Source: Streptomyces sp. L-9-10
Lineage (GTDB): Bacteria > Actinomycetota > Actinomycetes > Streptomycetales > Streptomycetaceae
DNA: 64,000 nt
Assembly: GCF_004151105.1 (NCBI RefSeq)
Contig: NZ_PHRF01000026.1
Span: 124,001-188,000, forward strand
Direction: 5' to 3'
Below, one piece after another: positions 8,411 to 15,348 of this stretch (its first letter is position 1; each line of letters begins with the position of its first letter). The notes below the pieces were generated by a model, which was not told where the DNA came from, did not search any database, and saw nothing but the letters and a program-made list of their open reading frames with translations. Position numbers and translations under genes: made by a program.

Positions 8411-9934
8411 TCAGAGTGACGCGGGCGGGATGCTCTGCTCGTACTGGAAGACGTTGCAGGGGTCGTACTTCGCCTTGATCTTGCGCAGCCGCTCGAAGTT
8501 GTGTCTCCCCCAGTAGGCGGTCTCCCACTCCTGCATTCCGACGTTCGGCACGTTGACGTAGGCGCCGTCCACGTAGGGCCGCATCGCCTGGCTGAACTCG
8601 GCGGTCCAGGCCTGGCATGTCGAGGTGAGCGGGTCGCAGACGCCTGGTGTCGTTGAAGGAGTCCCCCAGGCTGCGCCGATCTCGCCGTAGAAAATCGCGT
8701 CGCGGTGCACGAACGCCGTGCCGCCGCGGGGCTCCCTCTTGATCGCCCCGCCGAAGGCATCGACGAAGTAGTTGCTGTCCTCCGTGGGAGCGTTTCGCAT
8801 GAAGTCGCCGATGACGTCGATCGCCTTCTTCGGGAACAGCTGCTTGGCGAACTCCGAGAAGAACTTCACGTTGGCGGGCTCTTGCGCGCGCGGGACCTGG
8901 GATCCCGCATAGATGTCGCCCCAGTTACCGACCTGCACCTTCACATCGGGCGTACCGACCGACAGGATCGGGGCCAGCATCTCTTTGGCCTCTGCCGCCG
9001 ACCCCTCCGCGAGCCACCCGGACAGCAGGATCTGGGACTTGTGGATCTCGACTTCGGATCCGAGACGGTTGTCGGCGAACGGTACCGTACGCTGCCATGC
9101 ATCGAAGATTCCGTGCAGGTCCCCCAGGCCGTCCCAGGTCGCCTGCACATAGGCGATACGCTTGAGCGAGTGCACCTTGTAGGTGAGTTGCGTGACGATC
9201 CCGAAGTTGCCGTTTCCCGCCCCGCGGAGCGCCCACAGCAGGTCCGAGTGGTCATTCAAGTCGGCACGGATCACCTCGGCGCAGTCGTGACCCGACGGGA
9301 CGACGACCTCGGTCCCGATCAGGCTGTCGCAAGCCATGCCGAGCCAGCGGTTGAGGGGCCCGAGGCCGCCGCCGACCGTCGCACCGACCAAGCCGACGCT
9401 GCCCTCACTTCCGGTTGTGACGGCAAGGTTCTGCTTGGCGAGCGTCGTCACCGCTTCCAACTGGGTCAGCCCGGCGCCGACCGTCGCGATACGGGCGTCG
9501 GTGTCGATCTGGACCGACTTCAGCTGGCTGACGTCGATCACGATGCCGTTGTCGACGTTCGACCAGCCCTCAAGGGCGTGGCGGCCGCTCCGTACACGCA
9601 GCGCGACGTTGTGCTGCCGCGCCCACGTGAGGGCGTTCACCACGTCCTGGGTTTCCTGTGCGAAGACGATGACCAGCGGATAGTGAGAGAAGAGCTGGTC
9701 GTACCCGATTCGGTCATCCGTGTACGAGGCGTCACCGGGGCGGACGATGTGGCCGGTCAGCTTCGCCGGCGGGCATCCCGGCCTTCCACTCGGGTCGCTC
9801 GCGGCCATAAGGCCCGGGGTGCTCGCGGCCGCGATATCCGGCGCGCCTGCGGCCGTAAGGCCCGGGACGACGACCGCCCCGACGCCGGCGGCCGCCGACG
9901 CCCTGAGCAGGTAGCGGCGAGAAAAATCGCTCAA
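8411..9934 (-). CDS. Tat-exported FAD-linked oxidoreductase (berberine-bridge-enzyme type)
   Basis: The 507-residue protein appears to start at TTG 9934 (GAGAGGATC upstream); no ATG or GTG fits. The N-terminus is a twin-arginine signal, SRRYLLRASAAAGVGAVVVP. The FAD_binding_4 domain follows (about 60-230) with VRSGRHALEG, where the His is the usual 8-alpha covalent FAD attachment site, then GATVGGGLGPLNRWLGMACD and LLWALRGAGNGNFGIVT. The BBE domain closes the protein (YWGRHNFERLRKIKAKYDP). Bicovalent members have a Cys where this protein reads TGSEGSVGLVG, so only mono-covalent flavin is expected. Likely a secreted oxidase of sugars or secondary metabolites. It is the only intact gene in the decayed tRNA-Ser element and is probably cargo. 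Confidence 0.9.
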   Translation of the reverse strand: MSDFSRRYLLRASAAAGVGAVVVPGLTAAGAPDIAAASTPGLMAASDPSGRPGCPPAKLTGHIVRPGDASYTDDRIGYDQLFSHYPLVIVFAQETQDVVNALTWARQHNVALRVRSGRHALEGWSNVDNGIVIDVSQLKSVQIDTDARIATVGAGLTQLEAVTTLAKQNLAVTTGSEGSVGLVGATVGGGLGPLNRWLGMACDSLIGTEVVVPSGHDCAEVIRADLNDHSDLLWALRGAGNGNFGIVTQLTYKVHSLKRIAYVQATWDGLGDLHGIFDAWQRTVPFADNRLGSEVEIHKSQILLSGWLAEGSAAEAKEMLAPILSVGTPDVKVQVGNWGDIYAGSQVPRAQEPANVKFFSEFAKQLFPKKAIDVIGDFMRNAPTEDSNYFVDAFGGAIKREPRGGTAFVHRDAIFYGEIGAAWGTPSTTPGVCDPLTSTCQAWTAEFSQAMRPYVDGAYVNVPNVGMQEWETAYWGRHNFERLRKIKAKYDPCNVFQYEQSIPPASL

Positions 9935-10986
9935 GGTCCAGATCCTCTCGATCGGGCTACCCCGGTACGCGGCTAAGGGAGCCCTTATCTGCCCGCTGCC
10001 GGGCAGTCCTTTGTGGTTGACCTCCGCACGCTAAGGGGGTGGCCGTGCGGTGTTTCCCGCCACGCCAATTGAGGACGATGACGACAGCCTGAAGGAGTAA
10101 CCCAGCGGATCTCGTCATAACCGGTTTGTAAGATCGCCGTTTGTTGTGCGCCGACTGTCGCTGTGACAGTGGTCCTGACGGCGTACCGCGGCAGACCCGC
10201 ACGCCCGTCGGCGGAATGGCGACCAGCTGCTAAGGCCTGGTTGAACCGGTGTGCCCGCACCTTCTCAGCGCTCGGTCGGGTTGGGCGGGTGAGTGTCTAA
10301 CCGCGTGACAACGCCGACGCACGGCGGCGGACAACCGCGGACGTCTGAGGACCGTCACGACAGGTGAGAGGCACACGGACCCAAGGTCAAACGCTCGCCC
10401 AAGTTGCTTCGGGAAGAAGAGGTCACAGGTCAATGCCGATCGTTCCTGCGGGTGCCACATCCGAACCGCAGAATGCGCCCGGGAGTTGTTCCTGGTAGGC
10501 AGCTCCTCAGAGCTCATGCCTGACTCGGTTTGCGGCAGGCTGAGGCCCCGGTCTCAGTCAGCATCGCCCCTTCGGGCCGATACCGGCGGTGCCGCGCCTG
10601 GTTGAGGCCCGCGCCGTGGCAGCCCTGTCTGTCGGTACACCCCCGTACCCGCGCTGTGGCGAGTCCGTTTGGCACTTCGCGCCGCGCGGGGGCGAGTCGG
10701 GGGCTCCTCCGGACCCCGCCCCCGCCTATGTGGTGTCTGGGTGCCGGCCGTCGTTGCTGTACAGCAGCGGAGTACCGCAACCACAGCAACCCTCAGCGCC
10801 CAGTGGTGGCCGTCAGGTGGTCAGCAGGAGCCTGTATCAACGTCGTTGACCGATCTCTGTAGAGCTACGGATCAGAAGGTTGCGCGTGCGCGTTGCGCGC
10901 TGACGTTGGAAGTCAGTGCCATACACCGCTGTGCGGAGCCCGCAATTCCATGCTGAGGTGGTGGGGGCACCGGATCAGGCTCCGGA
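9935..10986. other. One-kilobase gene-free decayed region
   Basis: No credible gene was found on either strand. Frames are short, overlap in all phases and lack consistent third-position bias. The only notable segment is the 19-nt tRNA-Arg-like core at 10865-10883, listed separately. The region just upstream of the oxidoreductase (9940-10100) would carry its promoter. Confidence 0.5.
10865..10883 (+). repeat. 19-nt fragment identical to the tRNA-Arg(ACG) attachment core
   Basis: CTACGGATCAGAAGGTTGC occurs here, within tRNA-Arg at 26198-26216 and at the right end of the tRNA-Arg island (36155-36173). It spans the anticodon loop and 3' anticodon stem, the usual crossover region for tyrosine integrases. 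The flanking sequence is not tRNA-like. It may be a relic attachment site of a related element or a fragment carried by one. Confidence 0.6.
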
Positions 10987-11640
10987 TTAACCGGCGGCCT
11001 CGTTCAATACTGCGTCGATCAGGCTATTGGAGCCGCTCTGGCCTCTGAGGATCTTGGCGTAGAAGCGGTACAGGACGGCGAGGCTGTGGCCGGCGCGGCG
11101 GGTTACCTCTACCGGGTCGACACCTGCCTTGAGCCAGAGGGAGATGCCCGCGTGGCGGAGGGAGTAGGGGACTTCGTCGAGTGGGGTATTCGCCTCTTCC
11201 GTCGACAGAGCCTTGGTCCGGGCTTTCGCCCATACCTCGCAGTACTCGGTGGAGCGGACGCGGCCACCGCCTACTGCGCGGAGGAGCCGGCCGTCGGGGG
11301 CAGTGCCCTGGGTGTTGAGGTGCGTTCGTAGGAGGCCGACGAGGATCGGTGGGATGGGGGCGGAGCGGGTGGCTCGGCGCGCGCGGCGTTTCAGGCCGCG
11401 TTGTTCGTACGAGGTGCCGTCGTCGGTCCAGCCGGCACCGACCTCGGGGCGGCTCTCCTCAAGGATGAGTTCGCCCCATGACTCTTCGGGGAGGACGCAG
11501 TCCGTGCGCTTGAGAGCGGCGATCTCGGAGGGGCGCATGCCCGCGTAGTAGATGCAGCCGGAGAATGCCTCAAGATGTTCGCCGCGACTGCCCTGGGCCC
11601 GTACTGCCTCGATCAGCTCCTTGGCCTGCTGATCGCGGAG
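10987..11640 (-). pseudogene. Tyrosine recombinase/integrase, catalytic half only
   Basis: The reverse strand from about 11640 down to the stop at 10987 encodes a typical actinobacterial integrase C-terminus: AKELIEAVRAQGSRGEHLEAF, CIYYAGMRPSEIAALKRTDC (first catalytic Arg), YSLRHAGISLWLKAG (His-x-x-Arg region), RRAGHSLAVLYRFYAK (His and the Tyr nucleophile). The SAM-like core-binding and arm-binding N-terminal domains are absent. Upstream of about 11640 the sequence becomes the antisense of a different gene remnant. The catalytic residues survive but without the N-terminus it should be inactive. It sits next to tRNA-Ser, its presumed target. Confidence 0.8.
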
Positions 11641-11955
11641 ATGGCCGCGGCCGAGCGTGACCGGGGGCGGTCGTTCGAGCAGGTGATGTTGCTCGGCGGG
11701 GATGAAGTCGTTGAGGCAGCACACGAGCTGCATGCCGCCGTCCGAGCGCTCGACTGGCAGGCGACCGGGAAAACCACGGGCACCTTGGAGGAGTGGCGCG
11801 AGCGGAATCGTGTGGCCTTCAGGGAGATCAACCAATTCCATGAGGCGGCTCGCGTGGACCTCGGGGTGCAGGGAAAGGTCACCGGGGAGAACCATCCGGA
11901 GCGGGACCTCTTGCTTCCCGCCGCCCGCCGTGGCGGCGGCGAGGCTTCGGGATGA
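11600..11955 (+). pseudogene. C-terminal remnant (copy B) of the same unknown gene as 7349-7550
   Basis: The forward frame reads LLIAEMAAAERDRGRSFEQV, then HELHAAVRALDWQATGKT, EEWRERNRVAFREINQFHEA and LLLPAARRGGGEASG, ending at 11955. It continues without a break but has no convincing start, because its 5' side overlaps the truncated integrase on the other strand near 11640. The third-position pattern of differences from copy A shows this strand is the coding one. The family is unknown; predicted all-helical. It lies 135 bp upstream of tRNA-Ser, as copy A lies upstream of the truncated tRNA. Confidence 0.55.
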
Positions 11956-12053
11956 TGGTCGCGGTCGGCTCGGCGGGTGCCCGCCGGCGGACCGTTTCGG
12001 GGGCTCGCGGACCAGGGACGGACCAACGGCCCCTATGACCGGCTCGGCCCGGT

Positions 12054-12128
12054 AGGCTGTAGCCGCTCCGTCGCTGGTGGGCGGGGCCGAGGTGGGTTGC
12101 CCGAGCGGCCTAAGGGAACGGTCTTGAA
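12054..12128 (+). repeat. Right 75-bp direct repeat including 5' half of tRNA-Ser (putative attR)
   Basis: Matches 7724-7798 except at 12088-12090. It covers the tRNA promoter-side flank (AGGCTGTAGCCGCTCC) and tRNA-Ser up to the anticodon loop; the identity ends inside the loop, marking the likely crossover limit. Confidence 0.8.
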
Positions 12129-12177
12129 AACCGTCGTGGCAGCGATGTCACCGTGGGTTCAAATCCCACACCCACCG
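12091..12177 (+). tRNA. tRNA-Ser(UGA)
   Basis: The acceptor strand GGTGGGT (12091-12097) pairs with ACCCACC (12170-12176), with discriminator G. The anticodon loop is CTTGAAA, anticodon UGA. A long class II variable arm (CGTGGCAGCGATGTCACCG region) and the T arm GTGGG-TTCAAAT-CCCAC complete it. CCA is not encoded. It reads UCA codons. The 5' half is duplicated at 7761-7798. Confidence 0.95.
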
Positions 12178-12202
12178 CAGCAAGTCGGCGTAGAAGCTGG
12201 TC

Positions 12203-12237
12203 AGAAGGGGCGCTCCTCGGAGAGGGGCGCCCCCTTC
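12203..12237 (+). terminator. Hairpin after tRNA-Ser(UGA)
   Basis: An imperfect GC-rich inverted repeat (GAAGGGGCGC... with ...GGCGCCCCCTTC) starts 25 nt after the tRNA. No clear U tract follows, as is usual in Streptomyces. Confidence 0.55.
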
Positions 12238-12351
12238 GTGTCTGCTCTGTCTCGCCCTGTGCGTCCCCCAGCCGTCCCCGGATCCGGGCAATCCTTAGAC
12301 GTCCCAGAAGAGGCAATAGCTGGGGGTGGAGTCTTTTGCGTGCCTCGTCTT

Positions 12352-12377
12352 GATAGGCAAGTGATTACTTGCCTATC
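12352..12377. promoter_or_regulatory. Perfect inverted-repeat operator of the ArsR/VOC operon
   Basis: GATAGGCAAGT and ACTTGCCTATC (11-bp arms) are separated by GATT and end 2 nt before the arsR start. ArsR-family dimers bind such elements. The position over the start codon suggests autorepression by blocking both the promoter and a nearly leaderless start. Confidence 0.75.
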
Positions 12378-12379
12378 CT

Positions 12380-12688
12380 GTGGTTGTGGCCGACGACCTG
12401 TTCAAAGCCCTGGCCGATCCCACCCGCCGCACCATCCTCGACGAGCTCGCGGAGAAGTCCGGGCAGACACTGTTCGAGATCTGCTCGCGCCTGAGCATGA
12501 AGCATCAGCTCGGCATCTCGCGCCAGGCGGTCTCCCAGCACCTCGCCGTGCTGGAGGCCGCGGGGATCGTCGAGACCAGGCGGGAGGGGCGTTACAAGTT
12601 CCACGACCTGAACGCGGCCCCGCTGCGGCACATCATCGAGCGATGGCCCATTCCCGAGACATCCGCACCAGAGGAGAGCACCCCATGA
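12380..12688 (+). CDS. ArsR-family transcriptional regulator
   Basis: The 102-residue protein (GTG 12380; GTG 12386 is also possible) has the small winged-helix fold. It reads DLFKALADPTRRTILDELAE, recognition region GISRQAVSQHLAVLEAAGIV, and wing TRREGRYKFHDLNAAPL. No paired metal-binding cysteines of the classic ArsR type are present (only CSRL), so it is more likely a non-metal sensor of the group that controls VOC or SRPBCC genes. It overlaps the next gene by 4 nt (ATGA), indicating translational coupling. The operator at 12352 lies directly upstream. Confidence 0.9.
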   Translation: MVVADDLFKALADPTRRTILDELAEKSGQTLFEICSRLSMKHQLGISRQAVSQHLAVLEAAGIVETRREGRYKFHDLNAAPLRHIIERWPIPETSAPEESTP

Positions 12689-13077
12689 AGATCCATCTGA
12701 CCAGCGTCTTCGTCGACGACCAGGCTGACGCCCTGCGCTTCTACACCGAGATCCTCGGGTTCGTGAAGAAGCACGACGTCCCGCTGGGCGAGGAGCACCG
12801 GTGGCTGACCGTCGTCTCGGCCGACGAGCCCGGCGGCACCGAACTCCTCCTGGAGCCCGCCGGTCATCCGGCCGTCAAGCCCTACCGCGACACGCTCGTC
12901 AACGACGGGATCCCGCTCGCCCAGTTCGCCGTCGACGACGTGAAGGCGGAGTACGAGCGTCTGCGCGGCCTCGGCGTCCGCTTCACCCAGGAGCCCCTGG
13001 AGATGGGCGCCGTCACCACCGCTGTCTTCGACGACACCTGCGGCAACCTGATCCAGATCGTGGCGCAGCCGAAGTAG
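12685..13077 (+). CDS. VOC-family protein (glyoxalase/bleomycin resistance fold)
   Basis: The 130-residue protein shows two beta-alpha-beta-beta-beta modules: MKIHLTSVFVDDQADALRFY then TEILGFVKKHDVPLGEEHRW, and AQFAVDDVKAEYERLRGLGV then FDDTCGNLIQIVAQ. The VOC family includes glyoxalase I, extradiol dioxygenases and antibiotic-binding proteins. His4, Glu53 or Asp positions and the C-terminal region could supply ligands, but the reaction is not deducible. It is translationally coupled to the ArsR regulator, which presumably controls it in response to the VOC substrate. Confidence 0.88.
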   Translation: MKIHLTSVFVDDQADALRFYTEILGFVKKHDVPLGEEHRWLTVVSADEPGGTELLLEPAGHPAVKPYRDTLVNDGIPLAQFAVDDVKAEYERLRGLGVRFTQEPLEMGAVTTAVFDDTCGNLIQIVAQPK

Positions 13078-13108
13078 GCCGGTCGGCCGCGCGAGAGGCT
13101 CAGGTGCA

Positions 13109-13777
13109 GTGATGATGATCAGCCCCCGCGCCATTCAGCGGCGGGAGAGCGGCGGCGCTCCGCCGAGTCGCGTCTGGTACACGTCGTACGGTTCCAATAC
13201 GTGCCTTGAGCGGCTCTCGTGCTACATCGCCGGCGGACGGCCGCCGGGTGCCGCCCGGACGTATCCCGGGTGCAGGGACAAGCGACCGCCGAGCGCCTCC
13301 GTGCCCGTGGAGCTCCGCGGTGTCATGTACTTCGCCACCGAGTCGCCCGTCTGGGGAGGCGGGAGGGCCTTCTGTGATCCCGGCGCCGGGGGACGGGTGC
13401 TGGCGAGGGCGCACCTTGTCTCGGTCGGGCAGTTCTCGGACATCGCCGCGCAGGAGATGTACCGGGAGCCGGGGGCCGATCTCGACCTGACGGAAGCGCT
13501 GGGCGAGGGGCGGTCGGTGCTCGGGGACGGGCGGTACGAAACGCTCGTTTGCCCGGGGGCGATGGACGGGGTCCCGGTGCTCACCTTCACCGCTCCGTGG
13601 AACGTGGACGAGCCGGAGTGGAACAAGCCTTCGGCGTCCTACGTCAGGCTCCTGGGCGCCGGCCTGCTGGCCGCGGGCGCCTGGGACGGGGACACCATCG
13701 CCCGCTATCTCGCGGCGTGCCCCGGCGCGGCCGGCCGATGGACCGCGCGCGAAATCGCCGCCCTGATCGCCAACTGA
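13109..13777 (+). CDS. Gamma-glutamylcyclotransferase-fold protein (often labelled 'histone deacetylase' in Streptomyces)
   Basis: The 222-residue protein starts at GTG 13109, with ATG 13112 and 13115 as alternatives. It carries VWYTSYGSNTCLERLSCYI near the N-terminus. YGSN is the nucleotide/substrate-loop signature of the GGCT/BtrG fold. Further blocks are AARTYPGCRDKRPP, GVMYFATESPVWGGGRAFCD, VSVGQFSDIAAQEMY and LTFTAPWNVDEPEWNKPS. The fold binds gamma-glutamyl or similar small ligands. The general-acid Glu of true cyclotransferases could be in QFSDIAAQE. The automatic name 'histone deacetylase' used for homologues is not supported by these motifs. Confidence 0.7.
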   Translation: MMMISPRAIQRRESGGAPPSRVWYTSYGSNTCLERLSCYIAGGRPPGAARTYPGCRDKRPPSASVPVELRGVMYFATESPVWGGGRAFCDPGAGGRVLARAHLVSVGQFSDIAAQEMYREPGADLDLTEALGEGRSVLGDGRYETLVCPGAMDGVPVLTFTAPWNVDEPEWNKPSASYVRLLGAGLLAAGAWDGDTIARYLAACPGAAGRWTAREIAALIAN

Positions 13778-13820
13778 TCGCCGCGTCTGAGTGAAGGGGG
13801 CCAGGCGCGGTCCTGTCAGC

Positions 13821-13880
13821 GGACCCGTCCGTGGTCCCGTCCGTGGTCCCGTCCGTAGTCCTGTCCGTGGTCTCGTTCGC
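13821..13880 (+). repeat. Five tandem copies of a 12-bp unit (GGTCCCGTCCGT)
   Basis: Units at 13821, 13833, 13845, 13857 and 13869 diverge progressively (GGTCCCGTCCGT to GGTCTCGTTCGC). The array lies 43 bp after the stop of the preceding gene and is non-coding. It is one of several short GC-rich arrays at gene ends in this window. Confidence 0.8.
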
Positions 13881-14070
13881 GGCTGCTGAGCGGCCTCCTG
13901 GCGTCGGCATCGGGAAACGCCGAATTAACTGGGCGGGCCGTGGCGCGAAACGCGATTCGGCCACCTTTTCTCCCGGACCCTGCTTGATCCATCCGATCGG
14001 GCGTTCCCGGCATCCCCGGCGATCCCGGCAGCCCAGCCAGTCTTGTCGATCCCGGAGAAGGGTGTGCGGT

Positions 14071-15198
14071 ATGCGAGGAATCGTGCGTCGAACCGTCCTG
14101 CTGACGGCTGTGATGGCCCTGACGGCGGGTACGGCCGCAGCCGCCGAGCAGAGCAAGGCGCCGGTCAAGCGGCCCAAGGTCGCGGTCATCGGCACCGGCG
14201 GGACGATCGCCGGGGTGAGTGGGAGCCGGGTGGACTTCCAGGACTACCAGGCGGGCAAAATCCCCATATCCGACTTGGTGGGTGACCTCAAGCCCGAGGT
14301 GGACCGGGTCGCGGACGTCTCCACCGTGCAGTTCGGCAACCAGGGTTCCAGCGGCTACTCCATAGCCGACTACCGCGAGCTGACCCGGACGGTCGACAAA
14401 GCGCTGCGCTCGAACGACGCGGCGGTCGTCACCACCGGTACGGACACGATGGAAGAGTTCGCGTACTGGCTCGATCTGACCGTACGCAGCGACAAGCCGG
14501 TGATTCTCACCGGAGCGATGCGCCCGTGGACCGTCATCGGCACCGATGGTCCGGCGAACCTGTACAACGCCATCCAGCTCGCCGCAGGCCGCAAGACGAC
14601 CTGCTTCGGCAGCGTCATCATGCTCAACGACGAGATCCAGGCCGCTCGTGAGGTCCGCAAGACGGACGCGCTGCGCATGGATACGTTCAACAGCGGTGCC
14701 GGCGGCGCCCTGGGCGTGGTCGACCAGGACCGCGTCCGGATCAACCGCGCGCCCGCGCGGGTGGACAAGTGCGGCAAGGCGAGCTGGAAGACGCCGTTCG
14801 ACCTCGACAAGATCGCGGGCAAGGGGAAGAGCCTGCCGAAGGTGGAGATCGCCTACAGCTATCAGGACGCGGGCGGCGAGGCCATCAAGGCGTTCGCGGA
14901 CTCCGGCGTGGCCGGCGTCGTGACCGCGGGTACGGGCGCGGGCGGTATCTCCCCGGCCATGAGCAAGGCACGTACCGAAGCGGCCAAGAAGGGCGTGGTG
15001 TTCGCCTCCACGACTCGTACGGGCAACGGGGCCGTCTACGATGACGCGGCGGACGGCCCGCTGATCGGCGCGGCGGACCTCACTGCGCAGAAGGCCCGCA
15101 TCCTGCTCCTGCTCTCCCTCGCGGCCACCGATGACGTGGACAAGATGCGCGGCTGGTTCACCACGCTGGGTACGGCCGAGTTCAGGAGCCGCGGCTAG
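14071..15198 (+). CDS. Secreted type II L-asparaginase
   Basis: ATG 14071 (GGAGAAGGG upstream) gives 375 residues with a Sec signal peptide (MRGIVRRTVLLTAVMALTAG, AxA-type cleavage near AAA-EQ). The asparaginase signatures are complete. Catalytic Thr lies in VIGTGGTIAG, the second motif TTGTDTMEEFAYWLD carries the Thr-Asp dyad, and a Lys follows in the DKPVILTGAMRP region. The enzyme hydrolyses asparagine (and some glutamine) to the acid plus ammonia outside the cell. Length and the C-terminal GTGAGGISPAM block are normal for the family. It appears monocistronic, with tandem repeats on both sides. Confidence 0.93.
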   Translation: MRGIVRRTVLLTAVMALTAGTAAAAEQSKAPVKRPKVAVIGTGGTIAGVSGSRVDFQDYQAGKIPISDLVGDLKPEVDRVADVSTVQFGNQGSSGYSIADYRELTRTVDKALRSNDAAVVTTGTDTMEEFAYWLDLTVRSDKPVILTGAMRPWTVIGTDGPANLYNAIQLAAGRKTTCFGSVIMLNDEIQAAREVRKTDALRMDTFNSGAGGALGVVDQDRVRINRAPARVDKCGKASWKTPFDLDKIAGKGKSLPKVEIAYSYQDAGGEAIKAFADSGVAGVVTAGTGAGGISPAMSKARTEAAKKGVVFASTTRTGNGAVYDDAADGPLIGAADLTAQKARILLLLSLAATDDVDKMRGWFTTLGTAEFRSRG

Positions 15199-15240
15199 AT
15201 CCAGGACCAGACTCAGGACCAGATCCGGGTCCAGGTCGGT

Positions 15241-15276
15241 CCAGGTCCAGGTCCAGGTCCAGGTCCAGGTCCAGGT
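15241..15276 (+). repeat. (CCAGGT)6 hexanucleotide array
   Basis: Six perfect copies follow degenerate ones from about 15200, between the convergent asparaginase and prim-pol genes. It is non-coding in the accepted gene models. Slippage-prone. Confidence 0.9.
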
Positions 15277-15348
15277 CCTGTCCGGTCGGCCGCGACCCCC
15301 AGGAGGGCGTCCTCGCATCGCGCGAGGGCGCCCTCCGGTGTCGTCGGG

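Larger units (their letters stand above)
7724..12128. mobile_element. Probable decayed integrative element at tRNA-Ser(UGA)
   Basis: A 75-bp direct repeat (7724-7798 and 12054-12128, 72 of 75 identical) bounds this interval. Both copies contain the upstream flank and 5' half of tRNA-Ser up to the anticodon loop; only the right copy continues into a complete tRNA. Inside are an integrase fragment beside the intact tRNA, one intact oxidoreductase gene, and about 1.7 kb without recognisable genes. This fits integration by recombination in the anticodon region, with the element supplying a replacement 5' half, followed by decay. A duplication of the locus without a mobile element is the alternative. 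Confidence 0.5.

Noticed and set aside
11613..12026. Reverse-strand continuation of the integrase toward tRNA-Ser
   Set aside because: Upstream of about 11640 the reverse frame has no integrase features, and comparison with 7349-7550 shows that the forward strand was the coding one.
13109..13777. Annotation as histone deacetylase
   Set aside because: The sequence shows a YGSN loop and cyclotransferase-like blocks, not the His-Asp metal motifs of deacetylases.
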